Assembly (NCBI GenBank): GCA_020832105.1
Contig: JAFIFH010000039.1
Span: 62,001 to 126,000, forward strand
Direction of reading: 5' to 3'
Origin: Idiomarina sp.
GTDB taxonomy: Bacteria; Pseudomonadota; Gammaproteobacteria; Enterobacterales; Alteromonadaceae
DNA: 64,000 bases
A model generated the notes under the pieces. That model was not told where the DNA came from. It ran no database searches and saw only the letters and a list, made by a program, of their open reading frames with translations. The translations under genes were made by a program, and so were the position numbers. The first letter of the stretch is position 1, and each line of letters opens with the position of its first letter. Of the stretch, positions 51,943 to 61,229 are shown piece by piece.

Positions 51943-53174
51943 TGTACCGCCACAGCCTGCGCAAGCGTGTCGCCATTGCATTTGCGGTCTGTGTTGCGGT
52001 GCTCAGTGTGGCGTGGGGCTTCGCTTTTTTCGCTGCAATTAAGCTGAGCGAAGACCGTGTGATGATACAGCAGCTCGAGCATGCTGCTGGAAGCTACCCT
52101 GCGATGACGATGAACCCGCGCGGTTACGATGAGATTGAGAGCTTACCGGAAGCGCTCAGAGGGTGGGCGCTAAGCAAGCCGGCTGAGGGAACTTACGAAT
52201 TTACTGCCGCAGAGTTTCATGTCGCGGTCATACCTAGCGACAATGAGCTGGGGCGCGCCTTTGTGGTGTTTGATGTCGCTGGCATTGAGGCTGACTCGGC
52301 AGAGGATTGGTGGTGGTTACTGGTCATAGCCGGTGTCGTAGGTACGCTTGGCTTGCTAGGCTTCGGGCTGGGTATGATGGTGATGCGCAGAGCGGTCGCC
52401 CCGGTCGCAGAACTCGCTCAAGTGGTCGCTAGCATCGATCTGGAGCATTTATCCGCCGGTGACCATGAACGTATCGAATCCAGCCGCTTTGGTGATGATG
52501 AAGTGGGCATGTTGGCCGCGACTATTGAGAAGACGCTTGAGCGTATCAGTGCATTTATTGCGAGGGAGCGATATTTTACCGGCTCGGCTAGTCATGAGTT
52601 GCGCACGCCAATCACGGTCATAGCAGGTGCACTTGAGCTGCTGGAGCAAAGCGAGTTATCAGCGGCTAATAAAAAGGTGTTAGATCGGGTTCGACGTGCG
52701 ACGCACGAAATGAAAACGACGATTGAAATGTTCCTGTGTCTTGCCCGCGAAACCGATGACGGATTATATGAAGCGCAGTTTACCGTGATGCCGATGGTGA
52801 GTCAGGCGGTCGAACAGCATCTCCACCTGTTAAACGGTAAGTTCGTCGATGTTCATATCGATGACCGCGCAACCCCCTTAGTCAGTGGACATCCTCAGGC
52901 CTTTTCTATTGCAGTTAAGAATATAGTGCGCAATGCGTTCGAGCATGCCCACGAAGGGCAGGGGCCGATTACGATTTTGCTTAATGAGCGCGAGTTGTTA
53001 GTCGCCAATCATGTGAGCAGTGATGTTGATGCTCAAGATAGGCCAACTGAGGCAGTATCGTCTCATGGCTATGGGCTGGGCCTGGGCATCGTGGAGCGGT
53101 TGTGTGAGCGCAATGGTTGGTCATTTGTCCTAAATGTGGATGGTACACGCGTCGCTGCTCGGCTTTCGTGGTGA
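51942..53174 (+). CDS. Sensor histidine kinase
   Basis: The 410-residue kinase has two membrane helices flanking a periplasmic domain of about 90 residues, a HAMP-like linker, and the phospho-accepting His218 in SASHELRTPIT. The ATPase end has NIVRNAFEHA and GYGLGLGIVER, while the ATP-lid Gly pair is in SHGYGLGLG. It pairs with the regulator before it; the signal is unknown. Confidence 0.92.
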   Translation: MYRHSLRKRVAIAFAVCVAVLSVAWGFAFFAAIKLSEDRVMIQQLEHAAGSYPAMTMNPRGYDEIESLPEALRGWALSKPAEGTYEFTAAEFHVAVIPSDNELGRAFVVFDVAGIEADSAEDWWWLLVIAGVVGTLGLLGFGLGMMVMRRAVAPVAELAQVVASIDLEHLSAGDHERIESSRFGDDEVGMLAATIEKTLERISAFIARERYFTGSASHELRTPITVIAGALELLEQSELSAANKKVLDRVRRATHEMKTTIEMFLCLARETDDGLYEAQFTVMPMVSQAVEQHLHLLNGKFVDVHIDDRATPLVSGHPQAFSIAVKNIVRNAFEHAHEGQGPITILLNERELLVANHVSSDVDAQDRPTEAVSSHGYGLGLGIVERLCERNGWSFVLNVDGTRVAARLSW

Positions 53175-53264
53175 GGTTCGCGTCTTTGCGGATTGCTAAA
53201 AGCGTGGTTTATAAATTAGAACCTGATTCACCCCACCAGGCGCTGGCTATATTTGCGCATGCCT

Positions 53265-53783
53265 TCAAAAATTGGCTCTGAAATAAATGTAGGAAATAAA
53301 CAAGGCTGTTTTTTCTTGGGCACCGGCGAGCGAAATACGAAAGTCGGCTTCAGCGTCTAACATGCCCAGTGGTGTATTCGACTGATATCCCTTTAAAATT
53401 TTTGCTATATGGTCCTCGCTTAGTGGCGTTGCATCGATTGTGTGCACGTTTGGCGCTTTAGAGCCGTGTGGAACAAGCTGAACAGCGCCGACGCAATCAC
53501 GACCAATTTGCGACAAGATATCGAATGGCTCGGTAGAGTTAGCATGAAAACGAGCCACGATGCGCTTACGAATTTCGCGAGAGTCAGGGATGAGATTGTC
53601 AAAGTAGTTATAGACTTGAGGGCCTTTGTAGGGCGTAGTGCTAAGGGGTAATGACAGTGACAGGCTGCGTCGGCCTGGCGACTCGTGCCAATCCTTGTCG
53701 TAGATAAATGTGTTGGCACCACTGCGTGTGCGCGTATATTCGCCCGTTTTTATGCCGTTCATGTAAACATCAAGCGTATCCAT
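53265..53783 (-). pseudogene. hipA: Truncated HipA-family toxin
   Basis: The product (172 residues) matches the N-terminal HipA region, from LDVYMNGIKTGEYTR to GMLDAEADFRISLAGAQEKTAL, but stops right after it at FISYIYFRANF. The kinase domain that a full HipA (about 430 residues) needs is missing. It is very likely an inactive remnant, and it is 3 bases after hipB. Confidence 0.85.
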
Positions 53784-53786
53784 CTA

Positions 53787-54041
53787 TTACCACCCTTCAG
53801 TCCATTGGTTTTGCTTGTCGTTCGGCGCGTGATCGCGAGTGGCAAGGCCCATTTGTAGGTTAAGCGCTGCGAGTATTTTAAAAAAAGTTTCTAACTTGCA
53901 TGACTCCGGCTTGTTCTCAAAATCGGAAATGGTTGCGACGCGAATGCCCACAAGCTTAGCAATCTCGGCTTGAGTGATACCATGCTTTTTGCGGTGCTCT
54001 TTTATGAACGTACTGAGCTGTTGGGGTCGTGTGATATTCAT
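53787..54041 (-). CDS. hipB: HipB-type antitoxin
   Basis: The 84-residue protein has a helix-turn-helix with TQAEIAKLVGIRVATISDFE and KLETFFKILAALNL, the HipB pattern. It would bind the operators just upstream and repress its own operon. The kinase partner is truncated, so it may now act only as an autorepressor. Confidence 0.85.
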   Translation of the reverse strand: MNITRPQQLSTFIKEHRKKHGITQAEIAKLVGIRVATISDFENKPESCKLETFFKILAALNLQMGLATRDHAPNDKQNQWTEGW

Positions 54042-54060
54042 GCTGCAACCATCCTAAATA

Positions 54061-54101
54061 TACGCTAAACCGTAAAAATTTAATTTGTACGCTATAGCGT
54101 A
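54061..54101. promoter_or_regulatory. HipB-like operators
   Basis: TACGCTATAGCGTA (54088-54101) is a perfect 14-bp palindrome. TACGCTAAACCGTA (54061-54074) is a near-copy, 27 bp away, both directly upstream of hipB. They fit repressor binding for HipB but the motif differs from E. coli HipB. Confidence 0.75.
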
Positions 54102-54203
54102 AATAATCCTGCTCGCACAAAGCAGCCTTAGATGTCTCTTTTGGGGTGTGTCCGTAAAATCTGAGTAGAACCCTAGCTATGAATCTAATGCCAGAAGGAC
54201 TTA

Positions 54204-54312
54204 ATGGCAAAGACTAAAGGGTTGAATGGGAAAAGGAGGGAAGCCTTTTGCTGCAACGGGCCGACAGCTGAGCGCTGATACGTCCCGTGTAAAAAGAGAG
54301 GAGATCGATGAT
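54204..54312 (+). pseudogene. Frameshifted 5' remnant of a mobile-element ORF (possibly group II intron RT)
   Basis: ATG 54204 follows AGAAGGA. Its frame begins MAKTKGLNGK and stops at 54276. A shifted frame then reads GGKPFAATGRQLSADTSRVK and ends near 54312. Together they look like one frameshifted and truncated reading frame. From memory the segment resembles the N-terminus of group II intron reverse transcriptases, but I cannot confirm it. GTGTG at 54147 resembles an intron 5' end, but the distance is too short for an intact intron. The remnant abuts the serine hydrolase stop. Confidence 0.35.
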
Positions 54313-55448
54313 TAGATATCGGGGTTTTCCATTAAAAAAGCGGTCATATGTTTAACGATATTCCAGGCACTTTTTCTGGCGGGCTTTAAATCGCCATAAT
54401 TGGTTGTGACGGCTATAGAGATTTGCAACTCCGGAATAATCACTAACAGCGCAAACCAAAAGCGGTTAGAGCCGTTGTGATATAACACTTTGTGTTCATT
54501 CGCCCAGGAATCATCCAACGCCAAAATCCAACCATAGGCATAGTCTTCCATACCGGGTTCGTGGAGTCGTTGATAGGTTTGGGCACTCAACAGCTCGCTG
54601 TTACCCTGACTGCCCAAAAGATGTTCATTCGCATAGGCAGATAAGTCTTCGAGCGACATGTGAATCATGCCAGCAGGCCCCATGATAGGAGAGTTATCAG
54701 TGTCGGTGGTTACCGCTTGCGGGCCTCTAAACCAGGTGGTTTTATGACCTCGTGGTTGTTCCATCGTTTCGTTTACATCGACAGGTGGACCGAAGCCACC
54801 GCTCGACAACTCCAGCGGTTGAAACACCTCTTCACGAATGAGATCTTCCCAGGTTTTCCCGGTTTTGGTGGTGGTCAATACAGCAGCAATTGTATAGCCA
54901 ACATTGGAATATTCGAAATCAGTGCCCGGCTTATAATCGGGCTTTTCCTCTAGTATTTTCAGGACTTCTTCTTTACGTAGCGCGTCGCGCTCTGTCCCTT
55001 CTTCTGGGTGCAGCGACTGGATTCGCCGGGGAAAATCAGTTTCAGCACCACCAGTGTGAGTGAGCAGCTGCGACAAAGTGGCGTCTCGCCATTGAGGTCT
55101 CACCCTGCTGTCAGTGAGGATGTCACCCACTGTGGTATCCCATTGCAACACGCCTCTTTCCACCAGTCGGGCTATCATGGTGGCAGTCATTGATTTAGTG
55201 ACGGAGCCAATATGCCATTTGTCATCGATTGATACAGGTACACCGCTTTTGGTTTCTCTTTCACCGTATACCGCCGTCGCCAGATGTACTCGATTTCTGG
55301 AAATTGCTGCGCCCAGAGAGACTAAGCCACTGCCTGCATGTTCTTCAGAGACGATAGCTTGCAGTTCTTCTGCTATTTTAGTATCTGTTGTCTGTGCAAA
55401 TGTGGCTGAGAAAGTGACACTCAATGTAATGGCAACCATTAGCTTCAT
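54312..55448 (-). CDS. Secreted serine hydrolase (beta-lactamase/class C-like)
   Basis: The product of about 378 residues has a signal peptide (MKLMVAITLSVTFSATFA) and the serine beta-lactamase/PBP motifs: SxxK in SVTKS, YSNVGY, and HNGS in place of HTG/KTG. It may be an esterase, D-Ala carboxypeptidase or peptide hydrolase. ATG 55448 gives a clean signal peptide; the frame is open to GTG 55490. It lies in the accessory segment. Confidence 0.8.
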   Translation of the reverse strand: MKLMVAITLSVTFSATFAQTTDTKIAEELQAIVSEEHAGSGLVSLGAAISRNRVHLATAVYGERETKSGVPVSIDDKWHIGSVTKSMTATMIARLVERGVLQWDTTVGDILTDSRVRPQWRDATLSQLLTHTGGAETDFPRRIQSLHPEEGTERDALRKEEVLKILEEKPDYKPGTDFEYSNVGYTIAAVLTTTKTGKTWEDLIREEVFQPLELSSGGFGPPVDVNETMEQPRGHKTTWFRGPQAVTTDTDNSPIMGPAGMIHMSLEDLSAYANEHLLGSQGNSELLSAQTYQRLHEPGMEDYAYGWILALDDSWANEHKVLYHNGSNRFWFALLVIIPELQISIAVTTNYGDLKPARKSAWNIVKHMTAFLMENPDI

Positions 55449-55840
55449 TTGTCGCTGAAACCCTACACGATATTTTTTCAAAACTCTCACTTACTCGCTG
55501 TGGATTAAAAACCAAATAATTCAAGGCCTGAAGAATAGCCAGCACCTGACGGATAATAAACTTATTTATTCGATCTGAAATCTTCAAGGATCTTGTTATC
55601 ACACCATTTTATTTGCTGTTTTTTTAGACATTGAGATGTTTTACAACGTAAAACGCCGCCATGGTTTTAATGATTAGCTATCGCCAGTAGAGTATGAAAG
55701 ACGATATGAAAAAGCGGCTACTGAGTGTCTAGTGAACTAGTGGCGATTCATTCCGGACGGCTTTACAACCCACTTTGCCAGATACTTCAGTTTGATCCAG
55801 TAGTGCAACACGGGCATAGTTATGAAAAAAGGAATAAACA
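55449..55840. other. Gap between the serine hydrolase and the amidohydrolase
   Basis: The 392-bp gap holds a ribosome site (AAGGA) just before 55841. I see no supported gene; the short open frames in it are shadows. The promoter of the amidohydrolase should lie here, but no consensus is clear. Confidence 0.5.
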
Positions 55841-57220
55841 ATGAAAACAATAACAACTTTGCTATTAACCTTTTTACTGGCCGCGCCGGCTTCTGCTGAA
55901 CAACTAGCGTTGGTGGGTGGTCGCCTGATTGACGGCTTCGCCGGCGAACCTGTGCTGCGCAGCGTGATTTTAATTAAAGACGGTACCATCGAAAAAACCG
56001 GTACCGTAGACAGTCTCCCTATTCCTGAAGGCTACCGGGAAATTCCGTTGTGGGGGCACGACGTTATGCCCGGCCTGTGGGAAAGCCATGCTCATCTGCA
56101 ACTGGTCGGGCACTCAGATTATATACACTGGCAGGAACATTACGCCGACAGATTCCAGGACGAGATTATGCCTGCAGCTGCTGTGCAACTATTACTGGCT
56201 GGTGTTACCAGCGCACGAGATCTGGGAGCAGCACTCGACGACTCTATTGAAATAAAACGCATGCTGGAAAGCGGTGAGATTCCCGGTCCTACGCTGTATC
56301 TTTCCGGTCCCTTTTTACAACACGAAGTGGACGACTGGCAAAAGAGTTACCGCTGGGAAGTGCGCACCGTCGGTGAAGCACGTGAACGGGTGAAGCAACT
56401 TCATGACGCAGGAATGCATATCGTCAAACTCATCGACCAGGACGACATGGAGCGGGAAGTTGCCCAGGCCATTGTAGATGAAGCGCATGCACGTAATATG
56501 AAAGTGGTAGCCCATGCCCATAAACCCGACGAAGTTCGTGTGGGGCTTGAGATAGGCGTAGATAACTTTGAACACACCGGACTGACCACCGCGCCGGGTT
56601 ATCCCGATGATGTGCTGAGCGCCTTGGCAGAACGAACGGCCACTGGCATATTTCACGGTTTATTATTCTGGACTCCCACCGTGGAAGGCTTATGGAATTA
56701 TTCCAATACGCTGAAGAACCCTACCCATCTTGATAATCAATGCTGGGAACGCGGACTACAGGCGGACACCATTGAAGACATTCGCGGCTCCATACAGGAT
56801 CCGGCCAGCCTGAGTTACACGCAACTTATGCCCCTGCGTCGCTCAACCCTGAAAAATAAAATTGCCCAGTTAAAAGAGAGCGGTGTGGTCATGCTGATCG
56901 GCACGGACAGCGGCATTCCAATGAAATTCCACTGCCAGTCGACCTGGAAAGAAATGGCCTGGTGGGTCGAAGAAATGCAGTTTGACGCGCATGAAACCAT
57001 TCGTGCCGCCACCTACTGGCCAGCAGTCATGATGGGCGTGCAGGATCGTTATGGCAGCGTGTCACCGGGCAAATCCGCTGATATCATTGCTGTGCAGGGT
57101 GACGTGCTTCGCCACATTAACCTGCTACAGCGGGTCGACTTTGTAATGAAAGAAGGTGTGGTTTATAAGCAAAACGGACAGGCAAATAACGATGCCCTGC
57201 CCGAACGCTTTCACCAGTAA
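55841..57220 (+). CDS. Secreted amidohydrolase-family protein
   Basis: The 459-residue protein has a signal peptide ending SAEQ and the metal-binding HxH motif WESHAHLQL, a His at FEHTGL, and IGTDSGIPM with the catalytic Asp. The C-terminus has GSVSPGKSADIIAVQGDVLRHI. It resembles the imidazolonepropionase-like amidohydrolases often annotated as prolidases; the substrate is unknown. Confidence 0.88.
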   Translation: MKTITTLLLTFLLAAPASAEQLALVGGRLIDGFAGEPVLRSVILIKDGTIEKTGTVDSLPIPEGYREIPLWGHDVMPGLWESHAHLQLVGHSDYIHWQEHYADRFQDEIMPAAAVQLLLAGVTSARDLGAALDDSIEIKRMLESGEIPGPTLYLSGPFLQHEVDDWQKSYRWEVRTVGEARERVKQLHDAGMHIVKLIDQDDMEREVAQAIVDEAHARNMKVVAHAHKPDEVRVGLEIGVDNFEHTGLTTAPGYPDDVLSALAERTATGIFHGLLFWTPTVEGLWNYSNTLKNPTHLDNQCWERGLQADTIEDIRGSIQDPASLSYTQLMPLRRSTLKNKIAQLKESGVVMLIGTDSGIPMKFHCQSTWKEMAWWVEEMQFDAHETIRAATYWPAVMMGVQDRYGSVSPGKSADIIAVQGDVLRHINLLQRVDFVMKEGVVYKQNGQANNDALPERFHQ

Positions 57221-57232
57221 AGCAGGCTGCGC

Positions 57233-57355
57233 TTATTCGGCCTGCCACAGGTCAGGATACTCGGTCACAAAACCAGCGCTGTTAACCTGCAGATCACGGA
57301 TAAATGTGCCGCCAGCGGACTCATACCGTTACTGCTGATTATCCATGCGCTGAAA
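57233..57355 (-). pseudogene. C-terminal remnant of a glycolipid-binding-domain-like protein
   Basis: Minus-strand reading gives RYESAGGTFIRDLQVNSAGF then VTEYPDLWQAE and a stop at 57233. A stop at 57329-57331 interrupts the upstream reading MDNQQ. The pattern recalls the end of PF06475 proteins (YES.G.F......G.V..YP.L), from memory. It is next to a tRNA gene and has no start, so it is a remnant at best. Confidence 0.4.
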
Positions 57356-57400
57356 AATTTACTTTGTAAGTAATTACTATCGCTGAGGGTGTTGCAGTAA

Positions 57401-57477
<77 letters not shown>

Positions 57478-57711
57478 ATGTTGGGATAGTTCAAGTGAAA
57501 TTCAAATAGAACTCAACAAGCGAGCGCGATTGTAGGGAATTTGGCGGCCCATGTCTAGCGCTGTGAGGCTAAATCCTCATCCTAGCTGGCGCTGAAGCCT
57601 TTCCTGGGCTGCAATCGGGAATCAAAAACGAGCGATTGTAAATAATAATTGTCACACCCAGTCTCTTTGCCGTGTCTTGGTTAAACACACACCACAGACA
57701 AGGCAATTGAA

Positions 57712-58614
57712 ATGAATAAATTCTACTTACTACTCGTCCTGCTCATAGGAATTCACACCAACGCCGCCAGCGCTACAGCGGATTTCGACGGCGATCTATT
57801 CACAGTCAAGATAGAAGGTGAGGGCCCACCACTCCTATTAATCCCTGGTCTGATGTCAGACGCCCGAGTTTGGCAACCGCTGCAAGCTGAGCTGGCTACT
57901 CACTATGAACTGCACCTGGTTAGCGTGAAAGGATTTGGTGAAACCGCGCCGCCAAATCAATCCGAGATGATTACCACGGGCTGGTTGCAGGCGCTCAGCG
58001 GTGAGCTTGGCGAGTACATTTACGCGCACGCTGAGCAGGATTTTCGCATTGTCGGCCACAGTATGGGCGGCTTTCTGGCCATGGCAATCGCCATCGAGAA
58101 CCCGGACAAGGTCATTAGCCTGGTGTCTGTTGACGGAATGCCGTATCTGGCACCGATATTCTCCCGTAATCCTGAGACTCGGCCTGACGATATGCGTGTT
58201 AACGCTCAGCAGATGCTCGCCTATTATCAAAGCCTGCACACTGAGCAGGCACTGGCAGCGGTGGTTGCTCAAGGGGTGGTTTTGCACGCTGCCAGCGACG
58301 AGCATCAACGTATGGTTGTTGATATGAGCGCGCAGTCTGACGCCGATGTGGTGGGGGTTGCAGTGCATGATTTGCTGCAATGGGATCTTCGCGATGACCT
58401 GCCTAAGCTTACGCAGCCGCTACTGTTGCTCGGTGCTACAGGGGCATTACCTGACAACATGCAAGACCAGGCTACTGCTTTATATGCGCAGCAGCTGGAA
58501 AACTTGCCAGCGACCCAGAATGGGGAAATACTTAAAATTCGCCGTTCGAGCCGGCATTTTATGATGTACGACGATCCTGAGTGGTTGATCGCGCAAATAT
58601 TAGGACACCTATAA
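57712..58614 (+). CDS. Secreted alpha/beta hydrolase coupled to an ECF sigma gene
   Basis: The 300-residue protein has a signal peptide ending ASATA, LLIPGLMSDARVWQPL (oxyanion loop), the nucleophile elbow GHSMGG and a C-terminal His in SSRHFMMYD. It is a lipase or esterase. Its stop overlaps the sigma-factor start as TAATG, so the two are co-translated. Confidence 0.85.
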   Translation: MNKFYLLLVLLIGIHTNAASATADFDGDLFTVKIEGEGPPLLLIPGLMSDARVWQPLQAELATHYELHLVSVKGFGETAPPNQSEMITTGWLQALSGELGEYIYAHAEQDFRIVGHSMGGFLAMAIAIENPDKVISLVSVDGMPYLAPIFSRNPETRPDDMRVNAQQMLAYYQSLHTEQALAAVVAQGVVLHAASDEHQRMVVDMSAQSDADVVGVAVHDLLQWDLRDDLPKLTQPLLLLGATGALPDNMQDQATALYAQQLENLPATQNGEILKIRRSSRHFMMYDDPEWLIAQILGHL

Positions 58615-59759
58615 TGAGCATTTCATCCTTTGAACTCAGTTTGTCTGCAGACGTGACTGCAGCGATGCAGGGAAGTGAACCAGCATTGACCCGGGTGCTC
58701 GGGCGCTGCCGCCACGTGGTAACCAGTATCGCGCTGGCTATCGTACGCGATTTGGATGCCAGTGAAGAGGTCGCCCAAGAAGTGTTCGTACAGGTGTGGA
58801 AGCAGCTACCAAAGTTGCGCAAGCCCGCCAGTTTTATGCCGTGGCTGCGCCAACTAACCCGGCGTCGTGCGTTAAATTATCTACGAGATGAGCGGGTTAA
58901 TAAACGTTTGAGTAGTGACGAGGCTGAGCAGCTACTGTTAAACGTGACCACTCACACTGAATTGGCGCAAGATTTTGCCCGTGAACAACAGGATATTTTA
59001 GTGCGCGACCTGCTGGATAAATTAGCACCCGACGAGCGAGAGGTCGTGATGTTGTATTACCGAGAGGAGCAATCCAGCCAGCAGGTAGCGGCGTTACTTG
59101 GTATTAGTGAAGCGAATGTACGTAAGCGGTTGCAGCGGGTGCGAGCACAGTTAAGGGAAGACTGGTTGGCAGCGTATGGTAAGGCCGTTCTGCAATCATC
59201 AGCCCCGCTTAGTATTGTCACTGGTGTGTTTGCCAATGCAGTCTTGCCCGCGGCCCTGTCAACGGCCACGCCGACAGCGGTGACAATGACTGGTAGCGCT
59301 TCTTCAGGTGGGCTTTTAGCCAAATTTGCCTGGTTGTTCAGCGGCGCAATGATCGGCACATTAGTGGCGGTGGTGGGTGTTATCGCTGGGATGCACGGGC
59401 CATTGAAGGCTGCTAAAACCGATGCCGAGCGCAAATCACTGATGATTATTCGTAAATGGACGGTCATTTGGGTGGTGGGCAGCGGCATTTGCTTTGCGTT
59501 ATCGTATGCACTCACTGACGGCTGGATCGGGCCGGTAACTGCCTTTCTCATTATATTAAGCGGTCTTATCTATCAAAATGTAGCGGTGTGGCGAGTGATC
59601 GGACCGAACTTGCGAGAGCAAGCTGCGCAAAGTGAAAAAGGGTTACGTAGCTATCGCAACAGTTTAATCGGCGGCTGGTTTGGCATGGTAGTTGGTTACG
59701 GTGGAGGTTTTACTGGTGTGCTATTGGGTCTGTGGCAAAGCGGGCGTCTTTTCCTTTAG
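58614..59759 (+). CDS. ECF sigma factor fused to a C-terminal membrane domain
   Basis: The 381-residue protein has sigma region 2 (about 25-95: LAIVRDLDASEEVAQEVFVQVWK), region 4 (about 125-175: LDKLAPDEREVVMLYYREEQSSQQVAALLGISEANVRKRLQRVRAQLRE), then about four membrane helices (about 205-375). The C-terminal domain may act as a built-in anchor or anti-sigma. ATG 58614 is favoured by the stop overlap; an upstream GTG at 58581 is rejected. No separate anti-sigma gene is adjacent. Confidence 0.85.
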   Translation: MSISSFELSLSADVTAAMQGSEPALTRVLGRCRHVVTSIALAIVRDLDASEEVAQEVFVQVWKQLPKLRKPASFMPWLRQLTRRRALNYLRDERVNKRLSSDEAEQLLLNVTTHTELAQDFAREQQDILVRDLLDKLAPDEREVVMLYYREEQSSQQVAALLGISEANVRKRLQRVRAQLREDWLAAYGKAVLQSSAPLSIVTGVFANAVLPAALSTATPTAVTMTGSASSGGLLAKFAWLFSGAMIGTLVAVVGVIAGMHGPLKAAKTDAERKSLMIIRKWTVIWVVGSGICFALSYALTDGWIGPVTAFLIILSGLIYQNVAVWRVIGPNLREQAAQSEKGLRSYRNSLIGGWFGMVVGYGGGFTGVLLGLWQSGRLFL

Positions 59760-59786
59760 CCGCTCTATTCACAAATTGCGACGAAT

Positions 59787-59824
59787 AAAAAAGGAAGGTA
59801 GTGCATGTCATAGCATTACCTTCC
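59787..59824 (-). terminator. Terminator of the barrel gene at 59869
   Basis: GGAAGGTA and TACCTTCC pair perfectly with further pairs inside (GTGC/GCAT, one wobble). On the minus strand a run of six T follows (from A at 59787-59792). Confidence 0.85.
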
Positions 59825-59868
59825 CATTACTTACTTAAGCAGTATGCACGGTCGCACAGATGCGGAGC

Positions 59869-60489
59869 TTAAAAAGCGTAAGACACACCTACTGCAAAGC
59901 CGTCTAAATCACCCATGCGTAGCTGGCCCGTTGCTGCCAGGTTCCGTGTCAGGTAAATCCGTGTGCCAGCGCTATACGAGGTCAGGCTTTCACGGTCAAA
60001 ATCGATGAAACTGATTTCACCATTGAGTTCGACACGAGGCATGACCATTGCGCGGACGCCAGCGAATGCACCCCAATCGGTGGTGCTGTCAGAACCGATC
60101 TGCCAGTCACCGTCGGAGCCGAGGCCGTAGTTGGTTTTGATATAGGCAACCTGAGGGCCTACATAGGCTGCAACCCGCTCGTCGCGACCAAAAATAAAGC
60201 CTAAACGACCGGTTGTGATATCTAGGTCAGTGTTACCTAAGCCTGATACGCTACCAGATACTTCACTGTAATTACCTGATAAAAACATGTACTGCCCGAT
60301 ACGGCCTGAAGCTTCCACCTCAAACCCGTCAAACGTAGTGTTCGCTTCATCAAGTTCAACGTACTTACCTTCGATATACGAGAATGCGGGTGTCTCTGAT
60401 GGCGAGACCTGCGCCAACGCGGCACTACTACCCAATCCCAAACCTAAAGCTGCGAGTGTAGATACTACAAGTGACTTCGTTTTCATCAT
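59869..60489 (-). CDS. Small outer-membrane beta-barrel protein (paralogue 2)
   Basis: The 206-residue protein has a signal peptide ending ALAQ, repeated strands and a terminal GVSYAF. It shares with the barrel at 61230 the segments YVGPQ, GAFAGVR and IELNGEL-like runs, so the two are paralogues. The first codons are MMK; the start may be the second ATG at 60486. Confidence 0.78.
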   Translation of the reverse strand: MMKTKSLVVSTLAALGLGLGSSAALAQVSPSETPAFSYIEGKYVELDEANTTFDGFEVEASGRIGQYMFLSGNYSEVSGSVSGLGNTDLDITTGRLGFIFGRDERVAAYVGPQVAYIKTNYGLGSDGDWQIGSDSTTDWGAFAGVRAMVMPRVELNGEISFIDFDRESLTSYSAGTRIYLTRNLAATGQLRMGDLDGFAVGVSYAF

Positions 60490-60581
60490 ACGTCTCCTTC
60501 CATTTAAAGTACGCCTTAAGTGTTACTCAAAATGCTTGAAGGGCAAGGAGAATGGGGGGCTTGGAGTGTAAATTAGGCGTT

Positions 60582-60618
60582 AAAAAAAAGAGCAAGGGTA
60601 TTCAAACACCTTACTCTT
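60582..60618 (-). terminator. Terminator after the four-helix membrane protein gene
   Basis: AAGAG-C-AAGG pairs with CCTT-A-CTCTT (one mismatch) around a loop, and on the minus strand is followed by eight T. It serves the gene at 60648. Confidence 0.7.
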
Positions 60619-60647
60619 TTATCAGTGAACGTTGTTTCGCTTACCTA

Positions 60648-61115
60648 CTAAACAATATGTTTTGCCAACATATGCGGGCTTGGAGCAATCTGTACTTCAG
60701 CGCGAGCTGGGGTGTCTTCTGTATCAATATCAGTGTTCTGCAGGTTTAACATGGCTGCAAGAATCATAAAGAAACCAATGACTGCCACCAAACCATGACC
60801 CCAGACAATTGCCGGTGGTATTAAGATCTCTTTGCGATGGTAATTAAAGTACATCCATAGGCCAAAAAAGGCGGCCAGTGCAATTAACGCGACCCCGATG
60901 TTAGCGAGCAAGGGATAACCGACAAAGAAACTACCGTATAAAAGAATTAAAAAACCAACAATCGCGAAGCCGCCGTGCCACCATACCAATACCGGAGGCG
61001 GGTTGACGTCTTTACCAAAGCGTGCGAATGCGAGCATGATGCCGAGAATAACTGCCCATAAGAAAAGTATACAGGCAAGGCCGAGCATGAGCGCAGGCGT
61101 AAGGGTTTGAGTCAT
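60648..61115 (-). CDS. Four-helix membrane protein of unknown function
   Basis: The 155-residue protein has four hydrophobic helices with paired His motifs PVLVWWHGGFAIVGF and PAIVWGHGLVAVIGFF, an internal repeat of about 70 residues. The C-terminal tail is polar. I do not recognise it; the paired WxHG motifs could bind heme or metal. It sits between two paralogous barrel genes. Confidence 0.75.
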   Translation of the reverse strand: MTQTLTPALMLGLACILFLWAVILGIMLAFARFGKDVNPPPVLVWWHGGFAIVGFLILLYGSFFVGYPLLANIGVALIALAAFFGLWMYFNYHRKEILIPPAIVWGHGLVAVIGFFMILAAMLNLQNTDIDTEDTPARAEVQIAPSPHMLAKHIV

Positions 61116-61229
61116 AAGGTTCCCCTGATTAAAAGTTCACCATTAAAGTTAGCTGGCTTTCGCGTTTTTGTCACATAATAATCAATTAGTTATAGCGAAC
61201 GTAATAGACATCCACTGACCCGCTATGGA

